From: an uncultured bacterium
Lineage (GTDB): Bacteria > Bacteroidota > Bacteroidia > Bacteroidales > Marinifilaceae
Length of the DNA stretch: 16,529 nt
NCBI GenBank assembly: GCA_905215395.1
Contig: CAJMQA010000042.1
Location: 1-16,529, forward strand
Direction of reading: 5' to 3'
The translations under genes and the position numbers were made by a program. The first letter of the stretch is position 1; the number at the start of each line of letters is the position of its first letter. The notes under the pieces were generated by a model that saw nothing but the letters and a program-made list of their open reading frames with translations, had not been told where the DNA came from and searched no databases. Positions 6,687 through 13,842 of this stretch are shown piece by piece.

Positions 6687-8033
6687 ATGACACAGACGAA
6701 AAATCCACATGCGCTGGAGACAGAACCTATAGGCAAGTTATTGTTGCAGTATTCCATCCCTGCTATCATTGCGATGACTGTTACGTCAGTGTATAATGTG
6801 ATCGACAGTATTTTTATCGGACATGGGGTAGGGCCATTGGCTATATCTGGACTTGCACTTACTTTTCCGCTGATGAATCTGGTAATTGCTTTCAGTACGC
6901 TGATCGGGGTGGGAGGAGCTGCTATCAGTTCGATATATCTGGGGCAGAAGGCCGATGATAAAGCAACGCAGGTTTTACATAATGTATTTATGTTGTGCCT
7001 GATCACAGGAGTTTGTTTTGGAGGTATAACCTATTATTTCCTGGATGAGATTTTGATTTTTTTCGGGGCGAGCCAGGATACCTTGCCTTATGCCCGGGAT
7101 TTTATGCAGGTAATTCTGATGGGAAATCCGGTTTCATTTCTCTTTATCGGATTGAATAATGTGATGCGTGCAACAGGGTATCCCAAGAAAGCCATGTTAT
7201 CGTCTTTACTGACAGTGGGGGTAAACATTATATTGGCTCCTGTTTTTATTTTTCATCTGGATTGGGGAATCAGAGGTGCGGCTACTGCTACTATTTTGGC
7301 ACAGATTTGCGGATTGATCTGGGTATTGAATCATTTCCTGCATTCTTCGAGTTATATTCATTTCCGGAAAGGATATTATAAACTGAGACGGCACATCATG
7401 GCAAGTATCTTTTCCATTGGAATGGCTCCTTTTTTACTGAATGTTTGTGCCAGTGGTACTGTTATTATTCTGAACCATAGTTTTAAAACTTACGGTGGGG
7501 ATTTAGCTATCGGAGCTTATGGGATTGTCAATCGGGTAGCTACTCTTTTTGTGATGGTTGTCATTGGATTGACACAGGGGATGCAACCTATTGTGGGATA
7601 TAATTATGGGGCAAAACATTATGACCGTGTACGCCAGGCTTTGAAGAAGGCGATTATTGCTGCAGTCAGTATTATGAGTGTGGGATGGTTGTTGAGCGAG
7701 ATTTGCCCGGCATTGATCGTATCTATGTTTTCAGACGATGCTAAACTGAACGAACTGGCTGAAACAGGATTGAGAATCACTATTTTAGCCTTTCCCTTTG
7801 CCGGTGTTCAGATTGTCATTACCAATTTCTTCCAATCCATTGGCCGGGCGAAAATTTCAATTTTCTTATCTTTGGCCAGACAGTTGTTGTTCCTGGTTCC
7901 TTTGCTTTATACTCTGCCTCATTTGCTCGGAATAAACGGGGTTTGGGGAAGTATGCCGATATCTGATTCTATTGCTTTTATCGCTTCTATACTGACTTTG
8001 CGGTGGTACAGCCGTTCGAACTATTTCCGCTGA
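6687..8033 (+). CDS. MATE family efflux transporter (MepA-like)
   Basis: The 448-residue, twelve-helix inner-membrane protein starts with EPIGKLLLQYSIPAIIAMTV and SVYNVIDSIFIGHGVGPLAI, the form seen in MepA-like MATE exporters. It also has IGVGGAAISSIYLGQKADDK, GNPVSFLFIGLNNVMRATGY with the adjoining PKKAM, and the second-half motif IGLTQGMQPIVGYNYGAKHY. Members expel cationic drugs and dyes using ion gradients. It lies 10 bases after the DUF3352-like gene and 29 bases before the DUF2156 gene, so the three are probably one transcript. Compared with the MATE protein on the minus strand, the signature regions differ clearly, so the two are not a recent duplication. Confidence 0.93.
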   Translation: MTQTKNPHALETEPIGKLLLQYSIPAIIAMTVTSVYNVIDSIFIGHGVGPLAISGLALTFPLMNLVIAFSTLIGVGGAAISSIYLGQKADDKATQVLHNVFMLCLITGVCFGGITYYFLDEILIFFGASQDTLPYARDFMQVILMGNPVSFLFIGLNNVMRATGYPKKAMLSSLLTVGVNIILAPVFIFHLDWGIRGAATATILAQICGLIWVLNHFLHSSSYIHFRKGYYKLRRHIMASIFSIGMAPFLLNVCASGTVIILNHSFKTYGGDLAIGAYGIVNRVATLFVMVVIGLTQGMQPIVGYNYGAKHYDRVRQALKKAIIAAVSIMSVGWLLSEICPALIVSMFSDDAKLNELAETGLRITILAFPFAGVQIVITNFFQSIGRAKISIFLSLARQLLFLVPLLYTLPHLLGINGVWGSMPISDSIAFIASILTLRWYSRSNYFR

Positions 8034-8062
8034 TTCCCGTATATGTGGGAAAATCTGAGGAT

Positions 8063-8977
8063 ATGATCGAGTTTAAATCAGTAGCATTAACAGACCGGGA
8101 ATTGCTGACCTCCTATATTTATCCGGGTAACCGGCGGGATAATAATTTATCATTCGCTAACCTTTGTTGCTGGCAATTTCTGACTTGCAGCAGTTTTGCA
8201 GTTCTGGATAACCAATTGGTATTGCGTTTTTGTTTCCCCGATGAAAAAACAGTATATGCCTTGCCTGGAGGTGAAAAGGAAGGAAATTCCGTTATCCGGA
8301 AACTGGCTCATCAGGCGATGGAAGAAAATATTCCTTTATACCTGTATGGGAATGTTCCCGATATGGCTATGGAATTGGAGAATGAGTTTCCGGGTGTTTT
8401 CGAATACCGGAAAGATCGCGATCATTTTGACTATCTGTATTTGCGGCACGATCTGGCAGAATTGAAGGGCAAGGACTATCAGGCCAAAAGAAACCATGTC
8501 AATAAATTCAAAAAGACTTATGATTACCGGTATACTCCCATGACTGCCGAGATGATTGCAGATTGTATTTTTATGTATGACAAATGGTGTGAAGACAGAC
8601 GCTGTGAAGAGGACAGAAGCCTGGAGTATGAGCAGCAGGCATTGAAATATGGAATGGAGCATTTCTGTGAGTTGGGATTGAGCGGGGGTGTCCTCTGGGT
8701 TGAAGGTGAAATTATAGCCTTTACTTTTGGTGCTCCTGTAAACCACGATACTTTTTGTGTACATGCAGAAAAAGCTTTGGTGGCTTATGAAGGTGCATAT
8801 AATACCGTAAACCGGGAGTTTGCCTCCCATCTTCCGGAACATTTCACTTATATCAACCGGGAAGAGGATCTGGGGGTGCCTGGTTTACGTAAGGCAAAAT
8901 TATCCTATCGTCCGGCTTTTTTGCTGGAGAAGGGAGTTGCAGTCTGTGCAGCAGGAACCTGGGATAGGCTTTTCTAG
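8063..8977 (+). CDS. DUF2156 protein (phosphatidylglycerol lysyltransferase C-terminal/GNAT-like fold)
   Basis: The 304-residue soluble protein has the double GNAT-like fold pattern of the LPG-synthase C-terminal family. The motif DYLYLRHDLAELKGKDYQAK with following RNHVNKF (residues 123-149) and the end motif YINREEDLGVPGLRKAKLSY (residues 263-282) are typical. The membrane part of true MprF enzymes is absent, as in most short DUF2156 proteins, so amino-acyl transfer to lipid is not assured; the family could also acylate other substrates using aminoacyl-tRNA or acyl-CoA. The ATG at 8063 has a weak GAGGAT sequence before it and gives the usual N-terminus IEFKSVALTDRE; an in-frame upstream start at 8003 would overlap the MATE gene. 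The stop TAG shares CTAG with the stop of the minus-strand kinase relic. Confidence 0.87.
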   Translation: MIEFKSVALTDRELLTSYIYPGNRRDNNLSFANLCCWQFLTCSSFAVLDNQLVLRFCFPDEKTVYALPGGEKEGNSVIRKLAHQAMEENIPLYLYGNVPDMAMELENEFPGVFEYRKDRDHFDYLYLRHDLAELKGKDYQAKRNHVNKFKKTYDYRYTPMTAEMIADCIFMYDKWCEDRRCEEDRSLEYEQQALKYGMEHFCELGLSGGVLWVEGEIIAFTFGAPVNHDTFCVHAEKALVAYEGAYNTVNREFASHLPEHFTYINREEDLGVPGLRKAKLSYRPAFLLEKGVAVCAAGTWDRLF

Positions 8978-9668
8978 GTTTTTAACGGCAGGGTAAACCA
9001 GAAGCAGGAACCTTCACCTTCTTTGGAATCGACTCCGATATGGCCACCCATCTGCTCTACCATGCTTTTGCAGACAGAAAGTCCCAGGCCGGTTCCGTGG
9101 ATAAAATCGTTCAGTTTTACAAAGCGTTCAAATATAGATTCCAGTTTTTCTGCTGGAATACCTATTCCGGTATCACTGACGAAAAACCTGATCTCGTTTC
9201 CGCGGAGTGTATAGCCTAAACGAATCACTCCGTGTGAAGTAAACTTGATAGCGTTATTGATAAAATGCACAAGAATTTGTGTCAGACGCTCAACGTCTCC
9301 TTGTATATGGCATTCCGGGTGATGGAGATCTGGTTCTATCTGGACTCCAGGACAGGCTTTTTCCTGGCACGAATCGATGATTTCCCGGCATAAATATTGA
9401 TAGATAGAGATAATGTTTTGTATTCTACGCATTGTAAAGAACCCCAGGCTATGATGGAACCGTCAGTGTCTGTTTCTTTTTTCCCGAGTTTAGAGTATAC
9501 ACAGGTTTCACCACAAGGGGTAAGTATCGGGAATGTTTGCTCATAAACATCCTGAATATATATGGAGGAGAATTCCCGTGTGATTTTATCCCGGTAGTCT
9601 TCACGGATGAGCATTCTGAATTGTTCAAAAGGGAGCACTTCAGAATCATTAATGAATATTTGGTATTT
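8974..9668 (-). pseudogene. Broken PAS sensor histidine kinase; phosphoacceptor domain missing
   Basis: Two parts of a Bacteroidales-type sensor kinase abut in different frames. From 9668 to about 9430 a PAS-like segment reads KYQIFINDSEVLPFEQFRML, then IREDYRDKITREF and TDTDGSIIAWGSLQC; it has no proper start (TGA at 9669-9671 closes the frame). From about 9432 to 8974 another frame carries an intact HATPase_c domain: N box NNAIKF, G1 DTGIGIP, F box FERF, and G2 GTGLGL, ending SCFWFTLP. The N-terminal edge of this part (YLCREIIDSCQEKACPGV) normally follows the HisKA helices. The HisKA dimer/phosphoacceptor domain with its SHEIRTPL-like H box is absent, which points to an internal deletion at about 9430 plus loss of the 5' end. 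An ATG in the second frame at 9432 could yield a lone ATPase domain of 152 residues, but activity as a kinase is unlikely. Confidence 0.75.
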
Positions 9669-9796
9669 TCAGTGCTTTTTTCCTCATTTATTGTGTATCT
9701 TTCGCTTTCGAAAGCGGCTGTGTTGAATCAAATGATAACATAACCTGCAATTGTTAACAGACAGGAATATTTATCCTGCCGCTAAGATAATCGGAT
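9669..9796. other. Intergenic region upstream of map with a 14-bp palindrome
   Basis: This stretch holds no gene. It contains a perfect palindrome CGCTTTCGAAAGCG at 9703-9716 and a TATCTTTC box at 9696-9703, close to a -7 consensus but without a matching -33 element. The minus strand could hold scraps of the lost 5' end of the kinase, but no coherent frame is left. The map promoter presumably lies here. Confidence 0.4.
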
Positions 9797-10657
9797 ATGA
9801 AATTTTTTAACAGTAAAGAAAAACTGACCGGGGTAGAATCTGCCGGTTTATCAGAAGTTGAGCAGAAAATTAAGGAATATAAAGCCAAAGGATGTCGTGT
9901 TCCTTCCCGGAAAATGATTAAAACGGCTGAACAAATAGAGGGGATTCGCCGGAGTGCAGTGATTAATACGGCAGTCCTCGATCTGGTAGCTGCAAGTATT
10001 CATGAGGGAATGTCTACAGAAGAGATCGATGCCCTTGTACACAATTATACCGTTGAGCAGGGAGCTATTCCTGCTCCCCTGAATTTTGAGGGATTTCCGA
10101 AAAGTGTATGCACATCAATTAATGATGAGGTGTGTCATGGTATCCCTGATAAAAATATTATCCTGAAAGATGGTGATATCATTAATGTGGATGTTTCAAC
10201 CATATTCAATGGTTATTATTCGGATGCTTCCCGTATGTTTATGATCGGTCAGGTCCGGCCCGAAATGCAAAAACTGGTGCGTGTGGCGAAAGAGTGTCTG
10301 GAATTGGGGTTTCAGGCTGCCTGTCCCTGGGGATTTTTGGGAGACATAGGAGCTGCTGTTCAGGAACATGCCGAGAAAAACGGGTATTCTGTAGTCCGGG
10401 AATTCGGGGGACACGGAGTCGGATTAAAATTTCACGAGGATCCTTTTGTGAGTCATACAGGACGCCGGGGGACAGGAATACTCCTGGTTCCCGGGATGGT
10501 ATTTACCATAGAGCCGATGATCAATATGGGCTCCCGGAAGATATTTATTGATGAAGATAACGATTGGACCGTCTTGACCGATGACGGACTACCCTCTGCT
10601 CAGTGGGAGTATACAGTTCTGATTACAGAAACCGGTGCTGAAATTATTACAGGATAG
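9797..10657 (+). CDS. map: Methionine aminopeptidase, type I
   Basis: The 286-residue cytosolic metalloprotease removes the initiator methionine from new proteins. All metal ligands are present: D132 (NVDVS), D143 (YSDASR), H206 (GGHGVG), E239 (TIEPM) and E271 (QWEYT), with the catalytic histidine at H114 (CHGIP). They correspond to E. coli D97, D108, H171, E204, E235 and H79 with a shift of about 35, so this protein has an N-terminal extension of some 35 residues, ending near KGCRVPSRKMI. It contains only one cysteine (C33) and so is not an obvious zinc finger. Many Bacteroidales carry another map in the ribosomal protein cluster; this isolated copy may be a second one. It ends one base before the stop of the convergent HAD gene. 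Confidence 0.95.
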   Translation: MKFFNSKEKLTGVESAGLSEVEQKIKEYKAKGCRVPSRKMIKTAEQIEGIRRSAVINTAVLDLVAASIHEGMSTEEIDALVHNYTVEQGAIPAPLNFEGFPKSVCTSINDEVCHGIPDKNIILKDGDIINVDVSTIFNGYYSDASRMFMIGQVRPEMQKLVRVAKECLELGFQAACPWGFLGDIGAAVQEHAEKNGYSVVREFGGHGVGLKFHEDPFVSHTGRRGTGILLVPGMVFTIEPMINMGSRKIFIDEDNDWTVLTDDGLPSAQWEYTVLITETGAEIITG

Positions 10658-10658
10658 T

Positions 10659-11309
10659 TTACCCGAGTAATGTACACAATTGCTGTGGCTGATCTATGAT
10701 ATGGCAGGCTCCGTTCTCTTCCAGTTCCTGACGGGGACGGAAGCCCCAGCTTACGCCTACAGAGGTCAGGCCGCTGTTGGCTGCTGTTTGCATATCCACC
10801 CCGGAATCACCTACATATAAAGTGACCTCTTTGCCGGCTCCGGTGTGTTGCAGGATATCATAGACTATGGCAGGATTGGGTTTTACGGGTATGTTTTCAC
10901 GTTGTCCCAGTACGATGGAGAAAAGATCCTGACCGAAAAAATGATAAATCAGCTCCAGGGTGCCCTGGTGATATTTGTTGGAGGCTACAGCCAGTTGGAT
11001 ATGTCTTGATTGCAATTCTTTTAATAACTCCGGAATACCGGGATATGGATGGGTGAGATCGGTCTTGTGTCGTTGATAATATTCGACAAATTCTTCTCTG
11101 AGTTTTAAAATAGTGGATTCCTGGCGGGCTTCTTCGGGCAGAGCCCGTTCAATTAATTTTGTGATGCCGTTGCCAACGAAAAAACGGTATGCGGACAGTT
11201 TATGTTCCGGGTAGCCGTGTGTGCGGAGGGCATAGTTGGCACTTACTGCCAAATCGTCGATGGTATCCAGTAAAGTGCCGTCCAGGTCGAATATAACTAG
11301 TTGTATCAT
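10659..11309 (-). CDS. HAD-superfamily phosphatase, phosphoglycolate phosphatase-like
   Basis: The 216-residue cytosolic phosphatase has all four HAD motifs: FDLDGTLLDT with nucleophile D8 and acid/base D10, VASNK with S110, KPNP with K143, and GDSGVD with D168 and D172. The four-helix cap (residues about 15-85) is of the small Gph/beta-phosphoglucomutase type. It probably hydrolyses a small phosphate ester such as 2-phosphoglycolate or another sugar phosphate; specificity is not determined by these motifs. It overlaps the upstream reductase gene by four bases (ATGA at 11306-11309), so the two are translationally coupled. It is convergent with map, with a single base between the stop codons. 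Confidence 0.9.
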   Translation of the reverse strand: MIQLVIFDLDGTLLDTIDDLAVSANYALRTHGYPEHKLSAYRFFVGNGITKLIERALPEEARQESTILKLREEFVEYYQRHKTDLTHPYPGIPELLKELQSRHIQLAVASNKYHQGTLELIYHFFGQDLFSIVLGQRENIPVKPNPAIVYDILQHTGAGKEVTLYVGDSGVDMQTAANSGLTSVGVSWGFRPRQELEENGACHIIDQPQQLCTLLG

Positions 11310-12223
11310 TGTCTTAGCCTTAGGTGTGAATACATTTTTTCATAGGCCGGAGTCGGAATATGAAACTCTTTTCCGCAACGGACGACATAACCTGTTAGGG
11401 TTTCCAACTCTGTCCGGTTGCCATTTTTTAAATCGGTATGCATAGAGGTTGTTGCTGCGTAAGGCATTTTAAACTGGTCTTCAATCACACGTCCTGCCAT
11501 GTCTTCCGGGAGCAGTATGCCTTTGGCTTTTGCTATGGCTTTCAGTTCTTCTCCAAGCCGGTAGAAATCCTCCCGGTGAAATTCCAATATTTCGCCTATG
11601 CTTTGGTTGTAGTAAGAGGTCAGAGTCGCTCCGACAGAGATCAGAAAGAATTTTTTCCAGATTCTCTCGATGATATCTCCCGGATTGAGGGCTTCAATCC
11701 CTGCATCTGTCAGAATTTTCAGTAGTTGCTGTTGCCGTTTGTGATCTCCGCTCGGATCTCCGAACCACAGCCGGTTGCGTTCGGTAAATTGAGTCACATG
11801 TCCCGGAGAACTCAGACGGGCTCCGATGTAAACGCATCCATACCATACAGTGTGTCCGGGAAGCAATTGCCGGATTTTTTCTGTGATATCGGCTCCGTTT
11901 AATAAAGGGATAATAACGGTATCGGGACTTATGACGGGTTTTAATTGCAGCAGATTCTCTTCCAGATCGTAACCTTTGGTGGTACAGAACAGATAATCTA
12001 CCGTTCCGATCATCCCGGGTTTGTCGGTAACCAGAGTAGGATGGGCTATGATCTCCTCTCGTGTGGTTTGTATACTTATCCCCTGGTTTTGTATGACTTC
12101 CAGATTTTTGCCCCTGGATATGAAGTAGATCTGAATGTCTGTTGATTCTTTATAGAAATGAGCTAACATTCCTCCGTAGTAACCGCCTACTCCTCCTATT
12201 CCTGAAAAAGCTATCCTGATCAT
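11306..12223 (-). CDS. panE: Ketopantoate reductase family protein
   Basis: The 305-residue NADPH-dependent reductase would turn 2-dehydropantoate into pantoate for coenzyme A synthesis. It has the Rossmann motif GIGGVGGYYGG (residues 8-18), the LLNGAD loop (N109), the lysine in ERIWKKF (K191, matching the catalytic K176 of E. coli by position) and the C-terminal SMHTDLKNGNRTELETLTGY with E272, matching E256. In place of the asparagine usually found after the catalytic lysine (KLxVN) this protein reads KFFLISVGATLT, so related 2-hydroxyacid substrates are possible. An AGGAGG sequence 4 bases before the ATG and a perfect promoter just upstream mark the start. It is the first gene of a two-gene unit with the HAD phosphatase. 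The symbol rests on family resemblance. Confidence 0.85.
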   Translation of the reverse strand: MIRIAFSGIGGVGGYYGGMLAHFYKESTDIQIYFISRGKNLEVIQNQGISIQTTREEIIAHPTLVTDKPGMIGTVDYLFCTTKGYDLEENLLQLKPVISPDTVIIPLLNGADITEKIRQLLPGHTVWYGCVYIGARLSSPGHVTQFTERNRLWFGDPSGDHKRQQQLLKILTDAGIEALNPGDIIERIWKKFFLISVGATLTSYYNQSIGEILEFHREDFYRLGEELKAIAKAKGILLPEDMAGRVIEDQFKMPYAATTSMHTDLKNGNRTELETLTGYVVRCGKEFHIPTPAYEKMYSHLRLRQ

Positions 12224-12227
12224 TTTT

Positions 12228-12233
12228 CCTCCT
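12228..12233 (-). promoter_or_regulatory. Strong Shine-Dalgarno before the ketopantoate reductase gene
   Basis: The minus strand reads AGGAGG, four bases before the ATG at 12223. Other starts in this window lack anything comparable, as is usual in Bacteroidota, so it confirms this start. Confidence 0.7.
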
Positions 12234-12242
12234 ATTTCTCCT

Positions 12243-12273
12243 CAAAATTAGTTTTTTTCTTCAAGAAGTCAAA
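12243..12273 (-). promoter_or_regulatory. Promoter of the ketopantoate reductase/HAD phosphatase unit
   Basis: On the minus strand TTTG (12273-12270) is followed after exactly 19 bases by TAATTTTG (12250-12243), a perfect match to TTTG-N19-TAnnTTTG. Transcription would start near 12238, only about 15 bases before the ATG. Confidence 0.65.
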
Positions 12274-12327
12274 ATACAATGTCTGAGCGGCTCTCAGGGA
12301 GATGTTTAGGGCAATTACATTGAAATC

Positions 12328-12360
12328 AAAGAGCCCTCTGAATATACAGAAGGCTCTTTT
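12328..12360 (-). terminator. Terminator of the nuo operon
   Basis: An 8-bp stem (AAAGAGCC at 12328-12335 with GGCTCTTT at 12352-12359) is continued, after one mismatch, by TCTG/CAGA around a short AT-rich loop. It lies 26 bases after the nuoN stop. The plus-strand side ends in TTTTGTTG and the minus-strand side in CTCTTTGATTT, so it could act in both directions; by position it ends the nuo transcript. Confidence 0.8.
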
Positions 12361-12385
12361 GTTGTAATATAGTCGTGAATTAATA

Positions 12386-13807
12386 TTATATACCGAAACT
12401 GAAAGTTCCTATACTTTCGTAAATTAGACTGATAAGCCCCAATACAAGAATACCGGCAGTACAGGCAATCAGACTGATACGGGTGTAGTTGTCAGAACGG
12501 ATGGGTTCGATAGCCGTTTCAGTTTTATTGATAAACATGGCTTTCACTATTAGCAAATAGTAATACAAGGAAATGATGGTATTAAGCAATGCAATGAATA
12601 CCAGGATGTAGTATCCCTGTTCTGCTGCTGCTGCAAAAATAAAGAATTTACTGAAAAATCCGGCAAAAGGAGGTATTCCAGCCAGAGAGAACAAGGCAAA
12701 CATCATCACAATACTCAGGCGCGGATTGGTTGTGTAGAGACCATCATAATCCCGGATATTGATTTTTCCCGTCCGGTATTCTATAATGGCAATTACTCCG
12801 AAAATAGCCAGGTTGGAAACCATGTATACCAGAATGTAATATACCAGCGAGGTCATCCCGATCGCACTTCCGCTGATTACTCCGAGCATGATATAACCGG
12901 CCTGTGAAATGGAGGAATATGCCAAAAAGCGTTTCAGGTTTTGCTGACGTATGGCAAAAAGATTGGCAAGCGTAATGGTAATAATAATAGCTACATACAG
13001 GATAGCCTGCCATTCGGTCACCAGGTTTCCGAATACCTTGAACAATAAGGTCATGAGCACAAATGCTGCCGAACCTTTGGAGATTACTGAAAAGTAAGAG
13101 GTTATAATAGTAGGCGCTCCTTCATAAACATCAGCGGTCCAAAGATGAAAGGGGACAATGGATATTTTGAAAAACAGTCCGACAATGAAAAAGGCAAAAG
13201 CCATAATTTGCAGAGGACTACCGGTAATGCCTGCCGGAATATCATTGAAATACAGGGTACCTACAGTACCATAGATCAGGGAAATTCCGTATAATGATAA
13301 CCCGGATGCAAAGGTCGCTGACAATATGTATTTTGCTCCGGCTTCTGCTGACTGATGTTTGTATTTATCGAATGCTGACAGTACAGCCATGGGAATGGAT
13401 GCTGTTTCCAGACCGATAAAAAATAAGAGGAAGTTTCCTGCTGAAATCATAAAATACATCCCCAGCAGGGTGGAAAATAGTGTGATATAAAATTCTCCCC
13501 TCCGGATAATGACAGATTCACTGTTGATCCAGTTGTAGGCCTGCATGAGAATAATCAGAGTGCCTGCATTCAGAATCGTTTTTACAAGCGAGCCCATTGG
13601 TGTACATTGGTACATGCCTCCGAATGCTTCAACGGTTTCCCCTGGGAAGAAATTTAACAGCGTATGTGTCAGAAACAATATACAGGCTGCCGGATGGATA
13701 TACTTCAGGCTTTTTTGCGACCCGAACAGATCGAATACCAGAAGAATAAGCATTACGGCTATCAGTGAGAGTTCTTCTTTCAAAAAAAGAAAATTGGAAT
13801 AAGCCAT
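12386..13807 (-). CDS. nuoN: NADH:quinone oxidoreductase subunit N
   Basis: This is an antiporter-like proton-pumping subunit of respiratory complex I, with about 14 membrane helices over 473 residues. Key charges are kept: E134 in GLETASIP, K159 in AGAKYILSA, K214 in GLFFKISIVPFHLW, K244 in SVISKGSAA and K387 in GFFSKFFIF, near E. coli E133, K158, K217, K247 and K395. The motif PFHLWTADVYEGAPT is typical of NuoN. An ATG at 13843, overlapping the nuoM stop by one base (TGATG), would add 12 residues (MLSQIVNLKLQD); I prefer the ATG at 13807 because it gives the usual N-terminus and residue numbers close to E. coli. It is the last gene of the operon, followed by a terminator. Confidence 0.94.
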   Translation of the reverse strand: MAYSNFLFLKEELSLIAVMLILLVFDLFGSQKSLKYIHPAACILFLTHTLLNFFPGETVEAFGGMYQCTPMGSLVKTILNAGTLIILMQAYNWINSESVIIRRGEFYITLFSTLLGMYFMISAGNFLLFFIGLETASIPMAVLSAFDKYKHQSAEAGAKYILSATFASGLSLYGISLIYGTVGTLYFNDIPAGITGSPLQIMAFAFFIVGLFFKISIVPFHLWTADVYEGAPTIITSYFSVISKGSAAFVLMTLLFKVFGNLVTEWQAILYVAIIITITLANLFAIRQQNLKRFLAYSSISQAGYIMLGVISGSAIGMTSLVYYILVYMVSNLAIFGVIAIIEYRTGKINIRDYDGLYTTNPRLSIVMMFALFSLAGIPPFAGFFSKFFIFAAAAEQGYYILVFIALLNTIISLYYYLLIVKAMFINKTETAIEPIRSDNYTRISLIACTAGILVLGLISLIYESIGTFSFGI

Positions 13808-13842
13808 ATCTTGTAATTTTAAATTTACGATTTGTGATAACA

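Noticed and set aside
6581..7006. 141-codon open frame on the minus strand
   Set aside because: It spans the end of the DUF3352-like gene and the start of the MATE gene; its composition looks like an antisense shadow.
8336..8842. 168-codon open frame on the minus strand
   Set aside because: It lies wholly inside the DUF2156 gene on the other strand, whose motifs are clear; the translation has no domain-like text.
12283..12297. Short inverted repeat CTGAG...CTCAG as an operator
   Set aside because: Only 5 bp per arm with a 5-base loop; expected by chance in a window of this size.
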